A stretch of DNA of 64,000 nt from Argopecten irradians (lineage: Eukaryota; Mollusca; Bivalvia; Pectinida; Pectinidae). This document shows positions 56,917-64,000 of the stretch, piece by piece. The notes beneath the pieces are model-generated. The model saw only the letters and a program-made list of their open reading frames with translations. It had not been told where the DNA came from and did no database searches. Where the stretch lies: NCBI RefSeq assembly GCF_041381155.1, contig NC_091134.1, forward strand, positions 28,401,540 to 28,465,539, read 5' to 3'. Numbering within the stretch: position 1 is the first letter of the stretch; every line of letters starts with the position of its first letter. The position numbers and the translations under genes are program-made.

Positions 56917-59900
56917 CTGATAGACATGTATGCCGATACGGTCTTGTACTCAATAAAATGAAAATTCATAACAATTAAAGATTAAAACATTTTCTGTTCA
57001 ACTCCGTTAACTGTGAATATTTGACACTTGTATACATGTGTTTAAGGGAGATACATAATTAAACCAAGATATTCCAATTTTGCCGAGTAAACATCTAGTA
57101 TAAAACGACAGATACAGAAATATTTCCATCTCTCCATCGCCCCACCCCTGCTTTTCGTTCAATTTGTACAAGCAAGTATATTTCATGAATATTTCGTATG
57201 TAGATGTATACATGTATCATGTTTAGCTTATATGATCTTCAATAAGCACTAACACGTTCGGGAAACATGACTTTATTTACTGTACATACATGTACGGTAA
57301 GACATAACTACATTTACTGTAATTAGGTGATGCATGTATTTCCTGTTTTGAGAAAATGCATGGAAGTACTCTGATTCAGTTGATCAAATACTATCTTACG
57401 AAAAAGCACATGTAAGCTAGTGTCAACAACAGTATTATATCTATGATATAGAAACTAAACATGTACATGTAGGCAGAGACTAATTATTTTCCTGACTACA
57501 GTAATCAGCTGAAGCGTGAACGTAGATCAAGGATTCAGAATAAGAGATTTTTTTCATAAGCGTAGACTTGCAGTGCAGGTAATCTTGAGGATCCAAAAAT
57601 TTGTTTTAGTTTACTTCGGATAATAAATGTATGTCTACATGTATTAGATATGCAGATATCTCCTAAAAAACATACAAACTACAAAGACATACAGTTGTGT
57701 ATGATGACATCGAATTTATCGACATTTTTGTGATCAAGTTGAAGTTTATCAACTTCGATCGTTGTGACGTAGACGCTTTTCATCGCTAAAATTTTGGCGC
57801 CAAATTCAAATTTATGCTTGAATATCTGCCTCAAACGACTATTGAAGCTAAGATATCTTGACGACGGAAAGAGAGATTTTGATAAAATATTTTTACGCTT
57901 AAACAATTTAAAATCATGGATTGTCTAAAGGGTAATTGAAGTGAAATCTTTACACGGAAGTTTCCATAATCATTTTTCAGATATTATATCCAGGCAAAAT
58001 AATGGCTTATCTGTGTCATTTCTTAGCTTTGTGTAGCATCAAATCGGTGGAATCGTGACATAAAATTAACAGTTATAACAATCTATATTATCAGACTATT
58101 ACACTTTATAATGTTGAATATATAAGATATACTTTATAAAAATATTACCGCTCGATTTCGGTCTAATAATATAATTGTGAAAAAAAAGTAATTTTTAGGG
58201 GGTAGGGGTATAGAAAGGCTAATTACTCAAAAATTCCGCGGTCAATTTTTCCATATTCTTTCATCGCAACCCAAACAACTGTCTAATTTTGTGGACAAAA
58301 AATAAAGAAAATTAAACAACACAATTTTTTAAAATTAGGTATTTAAGTTGAAATTCAAATGCAAAAATTGGCCCTTTTTAGGCCTCATTTATACGCATTC
58401 GCGTAAAAAATTCACAATTTATGTATTTCTAAGAGTGGAAACGACATTGAGGTCATTGATGGCCATATAAACTTAGATATAAAAGATAAAAATGTTGTTG
58501 TTTGTAATATTTCAGTCAATTACCAATCTTTGAAAATAAGTATGTAAAATTGTATTTTGAGAAAAACAGACGGTAAAGTAGGGTTATTGAGAGTACAATA
58601 ATTTCAAAACCGCTTTGTCAAATTTCAAATAAAAGCCTTAATAAACAGTTTATCAACTAATCTTTCAGAGAGCAAATTTTAAAGAAAATTGAACTAGGGA
58701 AATGTTTTAGACCTAACTGTATCGAACCACCTTAAACGTTCTCAACATGGTTATTTTTCTATTCTAATGACCTGCATTTAAAATGATAATTGTGAATGTC
58801 CTCATATCATTATGCAACCCTGCTCGAACATACCGTCCTCACGCCATCGGTACATTGTTGTGTAAGTGTTAACTCAAAATAATAATAAATTAATTGTCTT
58901 GCTAAGACATATACACAAATTAATCTTTTCGGAGACTTTTTTTTGAAACAGTAGAACCCCTTGATGGACAATTTAGTCTAGTTCATGTGTTATTGAATTT
59001 TTATCATTAAAGGTTCGAACATTACGTGCTTGAATGTTTTCTGAAATGAAGTATGAAAAATGTGCAGGAGGACCCTTTTTACTTTTAAATGTACATTTTT
59101 AGAACATTTCAGTCGACGAAAATGGGGGGGGGAGACTTGTTTGTGTAATTTTGTGTGTAAACTATATATTACATACATGCATAGTCGTATTACTCCAGGT
59201 TGGACTGAATAGGAAAGTACTACTTATTCATTCGTGAAAAATGACGTTATGTTTAACCCCTCACATGATACTCCACATGATATATGTACTTAACATTAAT
59301 AAGGCACGAAGGGCACGAAATGCGGCCGCCATTTTTCCCCACTGTAAAAAAAATCCCATTGAATACAGTGCTTTGAAGTCAGCTCATTATATAATCAAGC
59401 AGTTCAAACGCTTTCATGATCCGACAAACGTAATCTTCATCTGGCAGAAGCTCAGTGCTATTGCTTTTTATTTGCAAGCGTTCAAGTGATAGACCACCTT
59501 CCAATATAATTAGCTGGCCAAAAACGGAATATCTGTTACAGAAATAAAAATGTCTTCCTTTTCTTATGTGGATTTCCTTTACCAATTAAGGGTTTGAGGT
59601 GTGAATATATGAATAAAAAAAATAACAGAAAATTCGGCTCCGTTTATTTCTATAAATTGAACGTATTAACATTGCATAAATAATGGTTACTGAAACATCT
59701 GGCTGCGCCCTTTGAGGCCTAGCCTTCAGTCATATTAACATTATCATTTACATGAAGTGACCGCATTTTATATGTTATGACGTCAATAATGTGTCATTAA
59801 GTTATGTTACATATCACGCAACCCAATAAGTCGAAATATATCATATTTTTTCTAAGTGTACATTTCCGTAAATACTGAGACATGTGGCTTAAAATCCACA

Positions 59901-60652
59901 TGCATGCCAACAGTTCCACGATGGGCACACTGGCTTCCGGTAGTTGATTGTCTCAGATGACGTCACGACCCATTGGAACTCAAGGGAGGTAAGTCAAAGA
60001 AAAAAATGTCGTCAAAAAGATATGAAGATTGCTTTCATTAATTTTACTATTTAGAGACAAAATATAAGCAAATATCAAACTGATATATGCTTAATTAGGA
60101 CATGAAAATGTGCCTAGCCTATTATCTACCTTTAGCAATGAACTACAGAAGTTTACCGACAGTACTTTCAGTACTTTGATTTAAGAACCATAATATGAAA
60201 ATATTGAAAACGAGGCTTAAGACACCGTTCTACTTCCGCCATAATAAAAGCTGGACTTGGTAGCTTAAGATCGGAAAATCCTGATGTAGAAAGAGCTTAA
60301 TTCCGGTTGGGGTAAAATATGACCTCACGAAGGTAAATTGATGATCATGATTCATGTAATGTCTCAGTTATTGCAATTCACTGTGGTTTGTTAGCGAATG
60401 CCACCTGTTGTTACTCTTCGCCCACACGACTAGCGGTACATCAACTCAAGATAGATTTCTTTAACGTCGTGTCACTGATATTGTCAAATATTATATATCG
60501 CTACTGTAAACAAACAGAGATTTATATGCAAAAATGTCTCAATAATATTGCATATTATTTTAAATTTATATCTGCCTTCCACTATCGCTGGAACATTGCT
60601 ACACTCCATCAGCCGGCTTCCTGGTTAAGAATCTTGACTAATTTTTTTTATA
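56917..60652. other. Featureless AT-rich intergenic DNA
   Basis: No coding, RNA or bounded repeat feature could be supported on either strand. Short frames (57679-57906, 59241-59489, 60388-60723) show no family resemblance. A G-rich run (GGGGGGGG) lies at about 59123. This is the largest quiet stretch in the window. Confidence 0.45.
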
Positions 60653-60705
60653 GATTTCCCAGTATTGAAATGTTCTATGCAAATACATTTCAATACTGGG
60701 AAATC
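60653..60705. repeat. Perfect hairpin, 20-bp arms, 13-nt loop
   Basis: GATTTCCCAGTATTGAAATG (60653-60672) is exactly complementary to CATTTCAATACTGGGAAATC (60686-60705). It ends 9 bp before the terminal repeat at 60715. Confidence 0.92.
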
Positions 60706-60821
60706 GGAACACATCTAGTGTAGCGGACCCCATTTTTCTGCGAAATATCACGAGTTATTGACGGCGACCTGACATGGAAAAGACGGCGACTCCGTGTTCA
60801 CATGTGCTTGCCATGGTCTAG

Positions 60822-60945
60822 CCCGAGATACTCTGGCCCTGACACCAGACTTAGACATTATGACAGATAGATGTCTGGTTTAGGGCCAGAGCGCAGTAGT
60901 ACTCGAAAACCTGGAACAAGCCGACACCGTTTGGTATCGGACTAG
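60822..60945. repeat. Single-arm copy of the foldback element at 5283-5853
   Basis: Starts TAGCCCGAGATACTCTGGCC and follows the arm of the 5.3-kb foldback through GTACTCGAAAACCTGGAA and AAGCCGACACCGTTTGGTAT. The opposing arm is not found nearby, so this is one arm or a truncated element. Confidence 0.8.
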
Positions 60946-61168
60946 GAATGCTACAAAAACAGTTTAGACAAGTTCAAGATGTTAAATTGAGTTTGTTTTT
61001 TATCCTCGGCGAAACATTTTTGCGGTTGATATTGTTTTTGGCTCCATCCATCCGTCTGTCCAAGTTTCTTTTCCGGGTTATAGCTATAACTCAAAAACCG
61101 TTCAATGGAGCTCCTTGAAACTCTCTGTGTGCATCAGGCATGTGCTCTTGTTGTGCCTTTTGCTATTG

Positions 61169-62599
61169 GAAAGTAGCCCATGTGTCACCTATCTATAAAA
61201 AAGGTAATAAATATAGTCCTGAAAATTATAGGCCAATATCGCTCACTTGTATCTGCAGCAAACTCCTAGAGCATATTGTAGTAAGTAACATCATGTCTCA
61301 TGCCGACCGAAATAACATCCTCTATCCTCTCCAACATGGCTTCAGACAATCCCGGTCATGTGAAACTCAACTATTAGAATTTTTAGATGATGTCTCCAGA
61401 AATATTGAAAATAACAAACAGACAGATGTGCTCATTCTTGACTTCTCAAAAGCTTTCGATAAGGTCAGTCACACTCTTCTTATCCATAAACTATATAGCT
61501 ATGGCATCAGGGGGGGACGTTAACAGATGGATCAAAAACTTTCTCGAGAACAGAACACAATCTGTAATCCTTGACGGCGAACTTTCCCCACCACTCTTTG
61601 TAGAATCGGGGGTCCCCCAGGGCTCTGTTCTCGGCCCAAGTTTGTTTTTATATTACATCAATGATATGCCACTTAACCTCTCATCTTCAGTTAGATTGTT
61701 CGCCGATGACACTATCTCATACATAACCATTACATCGAAAAAAGATTCAGAAACACTCCAAAATGATCTAGATAAACTAGCTGACTGGGAAAAAAGGTGG
61801 AAAATGGAATTCCACCCCCAGAAATGTAATGTTCTTTCGATTACCAAGACTAAACATTCAATCAAACATAATTATTATCTTCATGGTCACTGTTTGGAAC
61901 ACACTGATAAGGCAAAATATCTGGGCGTAACAATCCAACACGACTTCAAATGGGACTCCCACATCAGCAACATCACATGCACAGCCAATAAGACCCTTGG
62001 CTTTATTAGACGAAATCTCAAAATTAATTCAAAAAAGATTAAAGAACAAGCATACAAATCCTTAGTACGTCCCACACTTGAATATGCCTGTACAGTGTGG
62101 GACCCATACCAGAAGGGAGACATTAATAAGCTAGAAATGGTCCAACGCAGAGCTGCTCGATATGTCACTAACAGATTCCATAACACCTCAAGCGTTAGTG
62201 ACATGCTTGAACACCTAGAGTGGCCTAGCTTATCGGCTAGAAGGAAAAACGCACGGCTTACTATGCTTTTCAAAATCACTCACGGCATAGTAGCTATTAA
62301 AAAAGACCAATACTTGACCTCACAGTTACGCCCTACCAGACACTCCCATACACTTGCATACCAAATACATTACTGTAGAACTGATTCTCGCAAACACTCC
62401 TTCTTTCCCCGCACTATCCAAGACTGGAACTCTCTTCCGCAAGATCTTGTAATCTCAAAGTCACTTGACTCCTTCAAAACTCGTCTTTCATCTCTAAATT
62501 AATTATTTTCTTCTCTTCCCCTGTTCATAGCCACACCTTCAACAATATCGACATGATCTTCAATATGATGAAGTAGGTCGATTATTTGGTAGATGTAGA
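61169..62599 (+). pseudogene. 5'-truncated LINE (CR1/L2-like) with 17-bp target duplication
   Basis: Encodes the RT domain and C-terminus of a non-LTR element. First come VAHVSPIYKKGN, NYRPISLTCICSKLLEH, QHGFRQSRSCETQL and LILDFSKAFDKVSH (motif A) in the frame 61140-61523. After a one-base shift in the G7 run at 61510-61516 come SGVPQGSVLGP, RLFADDT (motif C, about 61693-61713), MEFHPQKCNVLS, KYLGVTI and a C-terminal HSFFPRTIQDWNSLPQDLVI to the stop at 62502. The 3' end is TAGATGTAGA. TGTGCCTTTTGCTATTG occurs at 61152-61168 and 62600-62616, directly outside both ends. Only the single frameshift breaks the preserved part, so it is fairly young. Confidence 0.88.
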
Positions 62600-62944
62600 T
62601 GTGCCTTTTGCTATTGCGGGCCTTTGATTTTTTTAATTGTTTCCGTTACCATGGAAACTAAGTCAAAATAACCAAATTACTGTTTCTGTTTGTTTACGGG
62701 CTATAACTTCAAAACGGTTCAACGAAACTGCATGAAACTTTTTGTATGCATATATTAGGTTACTGTTTCTTTTTGTTACCTGCTGTTATTTTTTCCAGTT
62801 TTTCCGATCAATTTAAAGTTATACTGGAACAATTGTTTATACATTAACCTTGATATATTTGGGTTTTTATACCAACTGCGGGGCGTGAGGGATGATGTCA
62901 CACTTTGCGGGTCCTTGATTCTTTACTCAGGGTTTTCACCCCCG

Positions 62945-63145
62945 TGGCCGAGTGGTTAAGATGTCCCGACATATTACCACAAGCCCTCCACCTCTGGGAT
63001 GCGGGTTCGAATCCCATGTGGGGCAGTTGCCAGGTACTGACCGCTGGTCGGTGGTTTTTCTCCGGGTACTCCGGCTTTCCTCCACCAACAAACCTGGCAC
63101 GTCCTTACATGACCCTGGCTGTTAATAGGACGTAAAAATAAACAA
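62945..63145 (+). mobile_element. tRNA-derived SINE with a ~43-bp target duplication
   Basis: The head (62945-63026) is tRNA-like: A box TGGCCGAGTGG, B box GGTTCGAATCC, closest to Leu/Ser tRNAs. The body carries CAGTTGCCAGGTACTGACCG, TCTCCGGGTACTCCGGCTTT and AACCTGGCACGTCCTTACAT, a sequence typical of bivalve SINEs. The tail is GGACGTAAAAATAAACAAA. ACTTTGCGGGTCCTTGATTC... through CACCCCCG occurs at both 62902-62944 and 63146-63188. The resemblance to Meta-domain SINEs is from memory and unverified. Confidence 0.82.
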
Positions 63146-63309
63146 ACTTTGCGGGTCCTTGATTCTTTACTCAGGGTTTTCACCCCCGAACCCCCGTGGG
63201 CACTTCAAAGCGGTGATTCAAAATGGCTGCATGTCTACATGGCCCGTAGCAACCTCAGACATGTGCACTGATTATTATGTTTCTAAACTTCCGGGGTCCG
63301 CTATACTAG

Positions 63310-63790
63310 ACACTTCCCCAGAGTTTTAACAATAGTAGCTATGCCCTTTAGTTTACATGTGTATCTAAATTAGAACTGTAACTCATTTCATCAGTTCAAC
63401 ATCAGTGGAAATTAAGCCTTACACCTTGTAGTGATTGATAAAGAGAATACATGGTCAGTGTCTTAAAGGTAAGCTGTATTTTAGCGAGGGTTATAGAAGA
63501 CAAAAGTGGTGAGCCTCTGGCGATAAAATGTAATATTTGCATTAACATTGACATGTGACGTCATACATTTGTAATGTCACTATCAGGATCCCAGTAAACA
63601 TACTTTATTTCTCCTAATTCATCAGTTATAACTCCTTTCTGTCATTGGTTTATCCAAGCAATATTTCGTCTGGAAGCTTTCTGAGTGATAACTTGACGTG
63701 TACCAATCTAAACTCGATCTCCACTATATATTCTATTGCAGAAAATATTCTCTCCTGTATTGAGTCGAAAGAGTTCTTTCAACAGTTTTT
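63310..63790. other. Intergenic DNA, nothing recognised
   Basis: AT-rich with no supported coding, RNA or bounded repeat feature. Confidence 0.35.
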
Positions 63791-64000
63791 AGCTTACCTG
63801 GTCCAAAGGGGTGGTGAGCTTATGTCATAATGTGCAGGGTTTTCCACAAATATTTTAATTGAAGGCAATAATTGAAAAGGAGGGGGCCCCGAGGGCCCCG
63901 CAATCAGAGAGGGGGATGGTACCCACCCACCCCTTTCGTTGGGAAAATTTTGGTATCATTGATGCTCGGATATGCATTTTAAACATATCCAAGACCATAA
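63791..64000 (-). mobile_element. Hairpin-ended modular repeat on the minus strand, 3' end
   Basis: The minus strand reads GACATAAGCTCACC, CCTTTGGACCAGGTAAGCTA and AAAAC, the same terminal stem-loop (63791-63820) as the repeats at 29010 and 45697. Upstream in element sense (63821-64000) is GC-rich sequence with a GGGGGCCCCGAGGGCCCC palindrome (about 63882-63899). The element continues past the window edge. Confidence 0.55.

Larger units (their letters stand above)
60715..63309. mobile_element. Candidate TIR element containing nested LINE and SINE
   Basis: Left end CTAGTGTAGCGGACCCC (60715-60731) and right end (63293-63309) are inverted copies, 16 of 17 bases. Between them are the foldback fragment (60822-60945), an internal module repeat (ATAAC..AAAACCGTTCAA.GAAACT at about 61085-61125 and 62700-62745), the LINE (61169-62599) and the SINE (62945-63145). 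Without the nested insertions the element would be about 0.95 kb. No target duplication found, so this could be two related but independent ends. Confidence 0.45.

Noticed and set aside
62945..63026. A functional tRNA gene
   Set aside because: A and B boxes are present, but the cloverleaf is poor and the sequence continues into a SINE body with an A-rich tail and flanking duplications.

Overview
This window is eukaryotic nuclear DNA, most probably from a bivalve mollusc or a close lophotrochozoan. It is AT-rich, its genes are split by long introns, and it is dense with tRNA-derived SINE, LINE, MITE and hairpin-ended modular repeats of the kind seen in bivalve genomes. The species cannot be read from the sequence. 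Nothing is bacterial: no operons, no Shine-Dalgarno sites, no CRISPR.

Two host genes can be supported, both on the minus strand. (1) At 7282-7684 lies the first coding exon of a metabotropic-glutamate-receptor-like class C GPCR: a signal peptide plus the start of the extracellular ligand-binding domain. Its other exons must lie beyond the left edge. (2) A complete TMEM201/SAMP1/Ima1-like inner-nuclear-membrane protein gene spans 47008 down to 26757. I assembled it from nine exons whose splice sites and phases fit; the predicted protein is about 605 aa. It has an N-terminal transmembrane segment, four CxxC zinc-binding pairs, further membrane segments and a tail with short motifs shared with vertebrate TMEM201.

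The most striking observation sits inside gene 2. An approximately 52/53-bp minisatellite (about 18 units, 31632-32549) begins exactly at the exon 6 5' splice site. Every unit is homologous to the exon end plus the splice donor, so the intron carries about 14 extra copies of that donor. The 105-bp dimer keeps one reading frame open for about 170 codons.

The rest is mostly mobile DNA. At 12930-14150 (minus), 15075-18018, 19350-20968 and 61169-62599 (all plus) are four non-LTR retrotransposon remnants; the last has a clean 17-bp target duplication. At 50599-56169 is a near-pristine Ty3/gypsy-type LTR element with identical 398-bp LTRs and one intact 1426-codon gag-pol ORF. Its integrase lies upstream of reverse transcriptase (GMR1-like order). 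It is nested in an older terminal-inverted-repeat element with a 9-bp target duplication. Several MITEs, foldbacks, a SINE with a very long (about 43 bp) target duplication and a TTAA-flanked MITE with a paralogous empty site are also resolved. Short modular repeats share a hairpin plus TAA 3' end with the RNase H-bearing LINE at 19.4-21.0 kb, which suggests a LINE and non-autonomous partner system.

Region by region: 0-7.3 kb, mGluR-like intron with MITEs; 7.3-12 kb, mGluR first exon and upstream flank with a degraded retroelement; 12-21 kb, a LINE graveyard; 21-47 kb, the TMEM201-like gene and its repeat-filled introns; 47-50.5 kb, palindromic and tandem repeats; 50.5-57 kb, nested TIR element and LTR retrotransposon; 57-60.6 kb, featureless; 60.6-63.3 kb, nested TIR/LINE/SINE block.
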